Source: Nitrospiria bacterium
GTDB taxonomy: Bacteria > Nitrospirota > Nitrospiria > Nitrospirales > UBA8639
DNA length: 7,472 nt
Reading direction: 5' to 3'
Assembly (NCBI GenBank): GCA_030430725.1
Contig: JAUIKP010000151.1
Location: 1 to 7,472, forward strand
The notes beneath the pieces were generated by a model, which saw only the letters and a program-made list of their open reading frames with translations, was not told where the DNA came from and made no database searches. Made by a program: the position numbers and the translations under genes. Within the stretch, counting starts at the first letter, position 1, and every line of letters starts with the position of its first letter. Of this stretch, positions 1 to 5,837 are shown one piece after another.

Positions 1-145
1 AGGCACCTTCCAATGGACCGACCACCATCTGCGGGCAGTCCATGCTTCGATACGTTTCCTCCCGAAGTCGGCGACACACCTCCGATTCCGGCAAGGAGTG
101 CGCTTCGGCATAGGCTTCAATGTCCGGCAGCACCAAGGATTTCAT
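1..145 (-). CDS. Class I SAM-dependent O-methyltransferase, N-terminal fragment
   Basis: The minus strand is open from an ATG at 145 to the window edge, giving 48 residues. The start is supported by a strong GGGGG-type ribosome binding site at 152-158, six bases before the ATG. The visible part starts MKSLVLPDIEAYAEAHS and continues with a charged helix (ESEVCRRLREETY) and a MECPQM-like segment (here DCPQMVVGPLEGA). This is the N-terminal helical cap typical of bacterial class I O-methyltransferases of the caffeoyl-CoA O-methyltransferase (Methyltransf_3) type. In that family the cap precedes the VLEIGTFTGYS SAM-binding motif, which would lie outside the window. Members methylate hydroxyl groups of small aromatic molecules, but the substrate cannot be told from this fragment. 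It is divergent from the M32 peptidase gene. Family recognition rests on the N-terminus only, so another methyltransferase subgroup is possible. Confidence 0.72.
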   Translation of the reverse strand, partial: MKSLVLPDIEAYAEAHSLPESEVCRRLREETYRSMDCPQMVVGPLEGA

Positions 146-430
146 GTTGTTCCCCCTTTGCGGTCAACTCATCGCCTCACGATTGATCGTTAATGACCCA
201 CATTGTCCTTCCCTTTATCCTCCTGCCGCAAGCCATGCCGTCCATTTTCAAATTTTTCTTCTCTCTTACCTGCTCCATCTTTCTTTGTCCGGGCAAATGG
301 TCACAGGCTTCCACGCCCGGCAGGCTCTCTTCACTCCTCGGCGAATGCTTCTTGCCAATTTCTTAAGAGCTGACTTACAGTGGCCCCGTCGTCCCCCTGA
401 ACTTTTTGCCACTCTTTGAAGGAACCGCTC
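146..430. other. Intergenic region between divergent genes
   Basis: This 285-base gap separates the divergent methyltransferase and M32 peptidase genes and must hold both promoters. I see no convincing gene: the frames open here lack family signatures, and the minus-strand frame at 266-601 only mirrors the peptidase. The best plus-strand promoter guess is TTGCCA (352-357) and TACAGT (376-381), 18 bases apart, which is a modest match. An imperfect dyad around ATTGATCGTTAAT (about 183-195) could be an operator or chance. The middle of the gap is rich in pyrimidines on the plus strand. Confidence 0.5.
418..423 (+). promoter_or_regulatory. Ribosome binding site fixing the M32 peptidase start
   Basis: GAAGGA lies seven bases before the ATG at 431. 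The frame is also open from a TTG at 416, but that codon overlaps this site and has no site of its own upstream. The ATG at 431 is therefore the better start. Confidence 0.75.
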
Positions 431-1993
431 ATGTCCGCTGACGCTGCTCTTGACCCGCTGAAACAGACCTTGCGACAGATCCATCACCTGCAGGATGCCG
501 CAGCCGTGCTCTCCTGGGATCAGGAAACCTATATGCCTCCAGGAGGTGGAGCGGTTCGCGCGGAACAACTGGCCACTCTTCAAACGCTGGCCCATGACCA
601 ATTTGTGTCACCTGAGATGGAATCCCTGCTTGGAACGTTTGTGGATCTCCCCACCGGAACGATTCATTCTCAGCACGCGTCTGCCTTGGACGAACCCTCA
701 CAGGCTCTCCTTCGCGAGACCTGGCGGGATTTTTCCCGTGCGAAAAAATTGCCGTCGGCCTTCGTCAACCAGCTTGAGCGGGAATGCTCTTTAGCGCAAC
801 AGGTATGGGCGGAAGCCAGGAAGACGAATGACTTTCAACGGTTTCTGCCGAATCTGCAACGAATCGTGCACCTGAAGCAACAGGAAGCGGACTATTTGAA
901 TTACGTGGATTCTCCCTATAATGCGTTACTCGACACCTACGAACCGGGATCGACCGTAGCGCAATTACGTCCACTCTTTGCCACCTTGCGGACGGAGCTG
1001 ATTCGTCTGCTGGACCACATTCGACAGTCCCCTGTCCAACCCAATACCCAACTCCTGACGCAATCGTATGAGCAAGCCCCACAAATGGACTTTGGCCTGC
1101 TTGTGCTCAAACACATGGGCTATGATTTTCAACGCGGACGCCTGGATTTGTCGGAGCATCCGTTTACGACGGCGTTCCATCCAACCGATGTGCGGGTGAC
1201 CACGCGCGTCTTCGAAACGGATCTCCCCTCCTGTCTCTTTAGCTGTATTCACGAAGGAGGGCATGGCCTGTACGAACAAGGATTACCCGCACAGCAATAT
1301 GGCACCCCATTAGGGGAGGCCATTTCTCTGGGTATTCATGAGAGCCAATCCCGATTGTGGGAAAATTGCGTGGGGCGATCCCGGGCCTTTTGGCAGTATT
1401 TTTATCCGAAACTTCAGGAGGTTTTTCCGACACAGTTGAGGGAAGTCCGTGCAGAAGATTTCTACCTGGCGATTAACCGGGTGACGCCATCATTGATCCG
1501 GGTAGAAGCGGATGAACTGACGTACAACCTGCATATCATGGTGCGATTTGAAATTGAGCTGGAGATCATTGAAGGCCGCTTGCACGTTGATGATTTGCCG
1601 GAAATCTGGAACGCCAAAATCCAGGACTACCTGGGGATTACTCCTTCCTCCGATGCAGAGGGTGTGCTACAGGACGTGCACTGGTCCTTTGGAGCTTTTG
1701 GCTATTTCCCCACGTACACGCTGGGAAATCTGTATGCGGCCATGCTATTTCGGCAGGCACACAAGGATCTTCCGGACCTGGAACAGGCCATCGGTCAAGG
1801 CAACTTGCTTCCGTTGAAAGGCTGGCTGAATGAAAAGGTGCATCGTTGGGGACGACAATACACGGCAGCCGATTTACTCACCCGCATCACAGGGCAACCC
1901 CTGACTCCTGAACCCTTTATTCAAGACCTCAACCGGAAATTCGGCACCTTGTATCAATTTCCGACAACCGTTCCTCCATCGTCCTCTCAGTAA
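431..1993 (+). CDS. Carboxypeptidase Taq (peptidase family M32), zinc metallocarboxypeptidase
   Basis: The product is 520 residues, close to the roughly 500 usual for family M32. These cytoplasmic metallocarboxypeptidases remove C-terminal amino acids with broad specificity. The zinc site is visible: HEGGH at residues 274-278 supplies two His ligands and the catalytic Glu, and HESQS at 303-307 supplies the third ligand, E304. The spacing matches the family. Other M32 signatures occur in order: DVRVTTR just before the zinc motif, RVEADELTYNLHI after it, and the hydrophobic GYFPTYTLGNLYAA block near the C-terminus. An N-terminal segment with SRAKKLP also fits the family. There is no signal peptide, consistent with a cytosolic enzyme in peptide turnover. 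All catalytic residues are present, so it should be active. The gene appears to stand alone: its upstream neighbour is divergent and comEA starts 161 bases downstream. No clear terminator directly follows. Confidence 0.95.
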   Translation: MSADAALDPLKQTLRQIHHLQDAAAVLSWDQETYMPPGGGAVRAEQLATLQTLAHDQFVSPEMESLLGTFVDLPTGTIHSQHASALDEPSQALLRETWRDFSRAKKLPSAFVNQLERECSLAQQVWAEARKTNDFQRFLPNLQRIVHLKQQEADYLNYVDSPYNALLDTYEPGSTVAQLRPLFATLRTELIRLLDHIRQSPVQPNTQLLTQSYEQAPQMDFGLLVLKHMGYDFQRGRLDLSEHPFTTAFHPTDVRVTTRVFETDLPSCLFSCIHEGGHGLYEQGLPAQQYGTPLGEAISLGIHESQSRLWENCVGRSRAFWQYFYPKLQEVFPTQLREVRAEDFYLAINRVTPSLIRVEADELTYNLHIMVRFEIELEIIEGRLHVDDLPEIWNAKIQDYLGITPSSDAEGVLQDVHWSFGAFGYFPTYTLGNLYAAMLFRQAHKDLPDLEQAIGQGNLLPLKGWLNEKVHRWGRQYTAADLLTRITGQPLTPEPFIQDLNRKFGTLYQFPTTVPPSSSQ

Positions 1994-2086
1994 ATTTTTA
2001 CATTTATTGGGCTTTCGACACTTCCAAGATACCACCTTCGACAGATTGCTCTTCGATCGTCCTGCTCCCTAGCCTCACTCATCATT

Positions 2087-2120
2087 CGTTGCCTTCCCGT
2101 AAAAAGGAAGAACAGCAACG
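2087..2120 (+). other. Hairpin in the leader of the comEA-like gene
   Basis: CGTTGC (2087-2092) pairs perfectly with GCAACG (2115-2120). Inside it CTTCC (2093-2097) pairs with GGAAG (2106-2110), leaving a four-base bulge (AACA) on the 3' side and an A-rich loop. The hairpin ends 20 bases before the AAGGAG ribosome binding site of the comEA-like gene. It has no U-tract, so it is not a standard terminator. It may be a 5' leader structure affecting mRNA stability or translation, or a weak 3' end for the peptidase transcript. The function is inferred. Confidence 0.4.
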
Positions 2121-2154
2121 ACGCGGTTCACCCATTTTCAAAGGAGCGTGTGCT

Positions 2155-2481
2155 ATGAGGATGCATTCACAACAAGTTTCGGCCTTCATGTTTGCTCTTG
2201 TACTGTCCGTCAGTCTGTTATTTCCCATGTCCTGGGCAGAAGCCACCGTGAACAAGATTGACATTAACACTGCCAGTCTTGAACAAATCGAAGCCGTCAA
2301 AGGGGTGGGACAGGATATCGCCCACAACATCCTCGCCTACAAAAAAGATCATGGCGCGTTTCAATCAATTGATGATCTGAGAAAAGTGAAAGGCGTGGGG
2401 AAAGTCAGACTGGAAGCGCTGCGGGAAACCTTTACCGTTGGCTCAACAGCTTCTCCCGGAGAGAACTCGCCAACCAAATAA
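2155..2481 (+). CDS. comEA: Secreted ComEA-type helix-hairpin-helix DNA-binding protein
   Basis: The product is 108 residues. The ATG at 2155 is preceded by AAGGAG (2141-2146) at eight bases; the frame extends upstream to a TTG at 2089, but without such a site. Residues 1-30 form a signal peptide with a hydrophobic core at 10-25 and probable cleavage after AEA (28-30). The rest is essentially one ComEA repeat. IDINTAS (35-41) leads into the first helix-hairpin-helix with GVG at 50-52, then GAF and LRKVKGVGKVRLEAL with a second GVG at 80-82. Such modules bind double-stranded DNA without sequence specificity, and in competent bacteria ComEA binds incoming DNA in the periplasm. The short C-terminal tail is polar. 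Unlike Bacillus ComEA it is just signal peptide plus HhH, the form common in Gram-negatives. No other competence gene is in the window, so a role in DNA uptake is inferred from the family. Confidence 0.88.
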   Translation: MRMHSQQVSAFMFALVLSVSLLFPMSWAEATVNKIDINTASLEQIEAVKGVGQDIAHNILAYKKDHGAFQSIDDLRKVKGVGKVRLEALRETFTVGSTASPGENSPTK

Positions 2482-2503
2482 CCACGAAATCTGTTATTCA
2501 CAA

Positions 2504-2536
2504 GACCGAGGTCGGACCCATGTCCGGCCTCAGGTC
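2504..2536 (+). terminator. Strong hairpin, probable terminator after comEA
   Basis: GGTCGGAC (2510-2517) pairs with GTCCGGCC (2522-2529) around a CCAT loop, with one G-U pair. The stem extends outward through GA/TC and, past a bulged A, GACC/GGTC. It starts 23 bases after the comEA stop. The following sequence has only scattered Ts (GGTTTCACTTT), so the U-tract is weak and termination may be partial. It also lies 70 bases past the 3' end of the converging Panacea-like gene and could serve both. Confidence 0.55.
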
Positions 2537-2605
2537 CACTCATTCTCGGTTTCACTTTAATATTTGCACAGCCAGGTACACCGTCATCCAGTTGTCGATG
2601 GGGCC

Positions 2606-3166
2606 TTAATACCCCATCGCCGCATTTAAGGTTTTTACCTGTGCGGGTGATAGCGTGATAGCGTCGGTCGCTTCAATCCGCGAGGGCACCAGCATAATGG
2701 TATGGAAGGAAATATCCCGGATAGCAAGTTTTTGCTCAGGATTATCAGCTGGGCCTAATTCCACGGCCTCCACGGCACTCATAATCGCACTGGTATCCAT
2801 AGGCCCATATTTTTCAACCACCGTGTGAATAATTTCCATGACCTGTTGATTGGCTTCGGGTTCCTTCATGATCGTATCCACCAAGCCCACAACCTCCTGG
2901 GCCTGTTCCGTCACATCAAAATTCTGGATCCGTTCCTTCCGGCGCAAGAAGAGCAAATCATTATCCACATCCTTGCTAAAGGCCCCATAAGGAAACCGTA
3001 CAAATTCAAAATGCAACCCTTTCAATCCTTTCCCCAACATTTGCAATTCACAGAGGAATAAAACCTGTTGAAGTTTCACGTCACTCATCAGTCCCATGGA
3101 TTCGGTCAAATGCAACGTATAGATCAGCAAAGCACGGTCACCTGTCACCTCTGAGGGTTTTCTCAT
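2606..3166 (-). CDS. Panacea (DUF4065/SocA)-like domain protein
   Basis: The product is 186 residues. The ATG at 3166 has AGGGAG (3172-3177) five bases before it. The protein is cytosolic, with no signal peptide or membrane segment. The N-terminal half resembles the Panacea/DUF4065 fold seen in SocA and many antitoxins. A helix with KLQQVLFLCELQMLG (31-45) is followed by a beta segment LHFEFVRFPYGAFSKDV (51-67), matching the family pattern of KLQKLLY... then a YGP/YGxF turn. The second half is helical and acidic, with a KYGPMDTSAIMSAVEAVE stretch (119-136). In known systems Panacea domains neutralise diverse toxins or act as proteolytic adaptors. Here no toxin-like partner adjoins it: comEA converges downstream and a Fur-family gene is divergent upstream. 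The function is therefore unknown, and antitoxin activity should not be assumed. The family call rests on motif resemblance only. Confidence 0.55.
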   Translation of the reverse strand: MRKPSEVTGDRALLIYTLHLTESMGLMSDVKLQQVLFLCELQMLGKGLKGLHFEFVRFPYGAFSKDVDNDLLFLRRKERIQNFDVTEQAQEVVGLVDTIMKEPEANQQVMEIIHTVVEKYGPMDTSAIMSAVEAVELGPADNPEQKLAIRDISFHTIMLVPSRIEATDAITLSPAQVKTLNAAMGY

Positions 3167-3214
3167 AGATTCTCCCTACTTTTCCTCCCAACACCACAAC
3201 CGTTAAAATAATTC

Positions 3215-3243
3215 TTGATTACCTAGGGTAATTGAGGTTTAAT
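3215..3243 (+). promoter_or_regulatory. Predicted sigma-70-type promoter of the Fur-family gene
   Basis: TTGATT (3215-3220) and TTTAAT (3238-3243) are 17 bases apart. They match the consensus -35 and -10 hexamers at four and five of six positions. The -10 lies 32 bases before the ATG, leaving a leader of roughly 25 bases with the AAGGAAG ribosome binding site at 3261-3267. An inverted repeat fills the promoter core. Confidence 0.6.
3218..3232. promoter_or_regulatory. 7-1-7 inverted repeat, candidate Fur/PerR-type operator
   Basis: ATTACCT-A-GGGTAAT is an inverted repeat with six of seven positions paired around a single central base at 3225. The 7-1-7 geometry is the same as classical Fur and PerR boxes, although the half-site differs from TGATAAT. 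It overlaps the end of the -35 and most of the spacer of the Fur-family promoter. It also lies in the gap shared with the divergent Panacea-like gene. Bound repressor would block the regulator's own promoter, and autoregulation is common in this family. The assignment is inference from geometry and position. Confidence 0.5.
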
Positions 3244-3275
3244 ACTTTTCTTCTTATCTTAAGGAAGATTTCGCC

Positions 3276-3710
3276 ATGGCTAAACCGGTCAAAGAACTCG
3301 AAACACTCAAGCATCATCTCCAAAAAAACAGTCTCAAGCTGACTCGTCAACGCGAGTTAATTCTGACGACCTTTCTCAAAATGGAGCATGTCACTGCCGA
3401 GCAGTTATATCATATCCTCGCTAAAAAAGACCCGCATATTGGCCTGGCCACCATCTATCGCACGCTCAAATTATTCTGTGAAACCGACCTGGCCCAGGAA
3501 CGCCATTTCGGCTCACAAACGCAGTTCGATAATGTGTCCCATAAGGGTCATCATGATCACCTCATTTGCACCTCCTGCGGAAAAATAATCGAATTTCAAA
3601 ATTGCCAAATTGAAAATTTACAAGAAGAAGTGGCGAGGAAAAACGGCTTTACCATTCAGACTCATAAGCTGGAACTGTATGGTCTCTGCAATTCCTGCAA
3701 AAATGCCTGA
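3276..3710 (+). CDS. Fur-family metal-dependent transcriptional regulator
   Basis: The product is 144 residues, normal for the Fur family. AAGGAAG lies eight bases before the ATG. The N-terminal winged helix includes LKLTRQRELIL (20-30), HVTAEQLYHIL (38-48) and the recognition helix IGLATIYRTLKLF (55-67). The dimerisation and metal domain carries HHDHLICTSCGKIIEF (92-107). A structural zinc site is complete: C98 and C101 with C138 and C141. The regulatory metal site aligns as H38, D85, H93, H95 and E106, and a second site as H92/H93, D94, E113 and H130. Glu at 106 is Fur-like, whereas PerR has Asp there and uses it for peroxide sensing; D85 is shared with PerR. Iron or another divalent metal sensed as co-repressor is most likely, but Fur, Zur and PerR subtypes cannot be separated firmly by reading. 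Divergent from the Panacea-like gene. Confidence 0.93.
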   Translation: MAKPVKELETLKHHLQKNSLKLTRQRELILTTFLKMEHVTAEQLYHILAKKDPHIGLATIYRTLKLFCETDLAQERHFGSQTQFDNVSHKGHHDHLICTSCGKIIEFQNCQIENLQEEVARKNGFTIQTHKLELYGLCNSCKNA

Positions 3711-4035
3711 TGCGGACAGCTTCTCCTTTCCCTTCGTCCACAGCTTTTTCCTTTTGATAACGGATACTTCTCAAATAGATTGTGGTTCGCTCCCTTCTCG
3801 ATCCAAAAACTCCACCCACGAGCCCACCCGCCTCCCTTATATTCCGAGCAGGGTCCCAACCCAATGGGGTTGTGTAACCTCTTGAATTTTTGAGATAAGA
3901 TAGGGGCTCACGGGCTACATTTTCCGCATTCCTGTGTATAATGAGAATTGGTTCAGAAAACTCACAGACCATCATGACTTGTTCTCTCATTTTTTTACAC
4001 CATAGGGTTTTTTATCGCGAAAGGAGGCTGTTCAC
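3711..4035. other. 325-base non-coding stretch between the Fur-family and Spy-like genes
   Basis: No supported gene is present; an antisense frame at 3649-3990 has no ribosome binding site or recognisable domain. The first half is rich in C and T on the plus strand. A small perfect hairpin, CAACCC-AATG-GGGTTG, lies at 3857-3872 and is followed within about 15 bases by GAATTTTT. It could be a weak terminator for the Fur-family transcript although 147 bases from the stop. The second half holds the likely promoter of the Spy-like gene, a leader with two T-runs (3991-3996 and about 4007-4013), and a strong AAGGAGG ribosome binding site (4021-4027). Confidence 0.5.
3914..3955 (+). promoter_or_regulatory. 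Candidate promoter with Fur-box-like sequence, Spy-like gene
   Basis: A perfect TATAAT -10 lies at 3937-3942. The -35 at 17 bases (GCTACA, 3914-3919) is weak, matching only its ACA half, so activation may need a regulator. From 3937 the sequence reads TATAAT-GAGAAT-TGGTTCA. Compared by eye with the 19-base E. coli Fur box, 12 positions agree, nearly all in the first two hexamers. Bound Fur would cover the -10. This is a moderate match and may be chance in AT-rich promoter DNA. Confidence 0.4.
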
Positions 4036-4695
4036 ATGACCATTACAGGCCAATCCCACCACAAACGAATGATTCCACTTTGGTCCGGTGTCTTGTCCTT
4101 AATTCTGGGATTCCCCGCCATGGGTTTGGCGACAGGATATGGAGGAGATGCGCACCACCCCTCCGGATACGGCACGTCCCCTCATGGAACAGGAGCCTAT
4201 AGCCACGGGGGCACCTATCATGGTTCAAGCATGTCGGGTGGCTATGGCAAAGAAGGAAGCCCCCACAATTCAGGACATGGTCCTCATCAAAGTGCCTCCG
4301 AATTCATCGAACACATTTTGAAATTTAAAGAAGGCATGGCCCTTACCGAAGACCAGGTGACAAAACTTCAGACGATTAAAACCGATTTTGAAAAAAACAA
4401 AATTAAAATGAAAGCGGACATGCAACTGACCAGCTTGGACTTGCACGAGTTGTTGCGGAATGACCAAGGGGATTTGGGCGCTGTTGAATCGAAGCTGAAG
4501 AGTCTTTATGAAATTCGTGCAGGCCTGTACATGGCGTCAGTCAAAGCCGGGCGCGACGCCAAGGCCGTATTAACGGACGAGCAACGCTCTCGCATGAAAG
4601 CGGTCCATGATCGCATCAATGCCCACCAAGAGGGCGGGATGACGAAAGGTCATCCAGGCGGGTATTCCCACCATTCCAAGGACAAACAAAGCTAA
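4036..4695 (+). CDS. Spy/CpxP-like periplasmic protein with a His/Gly-rich N-terminal segment
   Basis: The product is 219 residues. AAGGAGG lies eight bases before the ATG. Residues 1-32 form a signal peptide (HHKR n-region, hydrophobic 13-32, cleavage near GLA/TG), so the mature protein is periplasmic. Residues 33-88 are a low-complexity stretch rich in Gly, Ser, Tyr and His, with eight His between 40 and 84. Residues 89-200 form a helical domain with two LTxxQ motifs, LTEDQ (103-107) and LTDEQ (179-183). These are the hallmark of the Spy/CpxP/CnrX/ZraP superfamily of periplasmic chaperones and metal sensors. The C-terminus adds more His (197, 206, 212, 213). The His clusters suggest zinc, nickel or copper binding, as in ZraP, but this is inferred. 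Its promoter carries a Fur-box-like sequence, and the Fur-family gene lies 325 bases upstream. Converges with apbE. Confidence 0.82.
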   Translation: MTITGQSHHKRMIPLWSGVLSLILGFPAMGLATGYGGDAHHPSGYGTSPHGTGAYSHGGTYHGSSMSGGYGKEGSPHNSGHGPHQSASEFIEHILKFKEGMALTEDQVTKLQTIKTDFEKNKIKMKADMQLTSLDLHELLRNDQGDLGAVESKLKSLYEIRAGLYMASVKAGRDAKAVLTDEQRSRMKAVHDRINAHQEGGMTKGHPGGYSHHSKDKQS

Positions 4696-4711
4696 GCAGC
4701 CCTCTTCTCTG

Positions 4712-4750
4712 CTCAAAAAAAAGGAGGCTTCATGCCTCCTTTTTTTTGAG
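4712..4750. terminator. Perfect 17-bp bidirectional intrinsic terminator
   Basis: CTC, eight As and GGAGGC (4712-4728) pair perfectly with GCCTCC, eight Ts and GAG (4734-4750) across a five-base loop. Read on either strand, this gives a GC-rich stem top with a flanking A-tract and a U-tract. It lies 16 bases after the Spy-like gene stop and 17 bases past the end of apbE, so it ends both convergent transcripts. Confidence 0.93.
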
Positions 4751-4767
4751 TGAGGTGGAACGCATCG

Positions 4768-5772
4768 TTATGGCTCAAGACTGAAACGACTCTTGAGACC
4801 GGATGAGACAACCACGGCTCCTTCCTGATCGACAATCACCCCTTCAACGTCCGGTAAAGCCTCAATAAGGGCCATGCCTTTGTCAGGACCCATGACAAAA
4901 ACGCCGGTGTCCAACCCATCGGCCATCACACCCTCTTTGGCAATGACTGTGACACTTTGACATCCTCGAGCGGGATGGAGGGTCTTGGGATCAAGGATAT
5001 GGTGAAAGCGAACTCCGTCCTGCATAAAATACCGTTGATAATCTCCTGCTGTGGAGACGGCCTCATCCTCCAACTCGATCCGCCCTAAGATTTCGCCTTG
5101 CGGCTTTCGGGGATGCTGGATACCAAAAACAAAGCGTTGGGAATCCGGCATCCGTCCGAAGGTTTTTATATCCCCCGACAACGCGACCACACCTGCTATC
5201 GCCCCTGATCTCTGCATCACTCTGGCAGCGAGGTCAGCCGCATACCCTTTCCCGATCCCCCCAACATCAATAGACATCCCAGAACGACGCAACCACACAC
5301 TGCGCGTGTTTTCATCCAATTGCACGTTCGCTAACTCCATCCGGGGGCGAAGCGCTTCCAGATCGTCCTGGGAGGGAACCTGCCCTTCCCCGCTGACATT
5401 CCATGCATTCACCGCCGGGCCCAGGGCGATATTGAACCCTCCGTGGGTAAGTTTCGCCACCTCCAGCGATCGAGTAAGGACTTCAAAGGTTTCCGGACTC
5501 ACCTGTATTGGTTCCCGTCCCGCCGCAGCATTCACTTGTGATAATTCACTGGTTGGAATCCAGTTGCTCAGCAACTCTTCTAATCGCCGGATTTCATCGA
5601 GTCCCGCCTTGACCGCCCCCTGCGCACTCATCTCATCTGCTCCAACTGCTGTGACAAACACCACGGTTCCCATCAGCATCTGACTGCGCTTCACCAAATG
5701 AGGCGTGCCCTGACATCCCGCCAGAAAGAGAATGAACACGCACAGTCCAAGAATATTCTGCATTCGCCCCAT
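4768..5772 (-). CDS. apbE: ApbE family FAD:protein FMN transferase, lipoprotein
   Basis: The product is 334 residues, normal for ApbE. AGGAGA (5779-5784) lies six bases before the ATG. A lipobox, LAGC (17-20), with lipid-anchored C20 follows a hydrophobic segment, so the enzyme is tethered in the periplasm. ApbE hydrolyses FAD and attaches FMN through a phosphoester bond to Thr or Ser in target proteins such as NqrB/C and RnfD/G, using magnesium. Signature segments occur in order: MLMGT (32-36), SELSQVN (75-81), ALGPAVNAW (116-124), IDVGGIGKGYAAD (168-180), SGDIKTFG (199-206), VSTAGDYQRYF (239-249), HHILDPKT (257-264) and the metal-binding ADGLDTG (284-290). SGD at 199-201 replaces the commoner GGD, a small variation. 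All other key positions look intact. No flavinylation target is in the window. It lies 65 bases downstream of a same-strand lipoprotein gene and may be co-transcribed with it. Confidence 0.95.
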   Translation of the reverse strand: MGRMQNILGLCVFILFLAGCQGTPHLVKRSQMLMGTVVFVTAVGADEMSAQGAVKAGLDEIRRLEELLSNWIPTSELSQVNAAAGREPIQVSPETFEVLTRSLEVAKLTHGGFNIALGPAVNAWNVSGEGQVPSQDDLEALRPRMELANVQLDENTRSVWLRRSGMSIDVGGIGKGYAADLAARVMQRSGAIAGVVALSGDIKTFGRMPDSQRFVFGIQHPRKPQGEILGRIELEDEAVSTAGDYQRYFMQDGVRFHHILDPKTLHPARGCQSVTVIAKEGVMADGLDTGVFVMGPDKGMALIEALPDVEGVIVDQEGAVVVSSGLKSRFSLEP

Positions 5773-5837
5773 AATTAATCTCCTATCCTCAACACAAACA
5801 TTGATTTCAGAACAGCTGGAGTTCCGATTGAAAGATT

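Noticed and set aside
416..430. TTG start giving five extra residues on the M32 peptidase
   Set aside because: The TTG overlaps the GAAGGA ribosome binding site that serves the ATG at 431 and has no site of its own.
266..601. 111-codon minus-strand open frame
   Set aside because: It mirrors the start of the M32 peptidase gene, and its composition fits a shadow of that frame.
2089..2154. Upstream TTG extension of the comEA-like protein
   Set aside because: It would put 22 charged residues ahead of the signal peptide and lacks a ribosome binding site, whereas ATG 2155 has AAGGAG at eight bases.
2606..3710. Panacea-like and Fur-family genes as a toxin-antitoxin pair
   Set aside because: The partner is a complete Fur-family regulator, not a toxin, and the genes are divergent rather than in one operon.
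3649..3990. 113-codon minus-strand open frame
   Set aside because: It overlaps the 3' end of the Fur-family gene and the promoter of the Spy-like gene, lacks a ribosome binding site and resembles no family.
3941..3996. AATGAGA/TCTCATT pairing followed by a T-run, as an attenuator before the Spy-like gene
   Set aside because: The 5' arm lies inside the predicted -10 box and would not be transcribed from that promoter; the loop is also very long.
5051..5683. 210-codon open frame on the plus strand
   Set aside because: It is antisense to apbE, which has all its family motifs. The translation has no recognisable domain and shows the Ser/Arg/Pro-rich look of a shadow frame.
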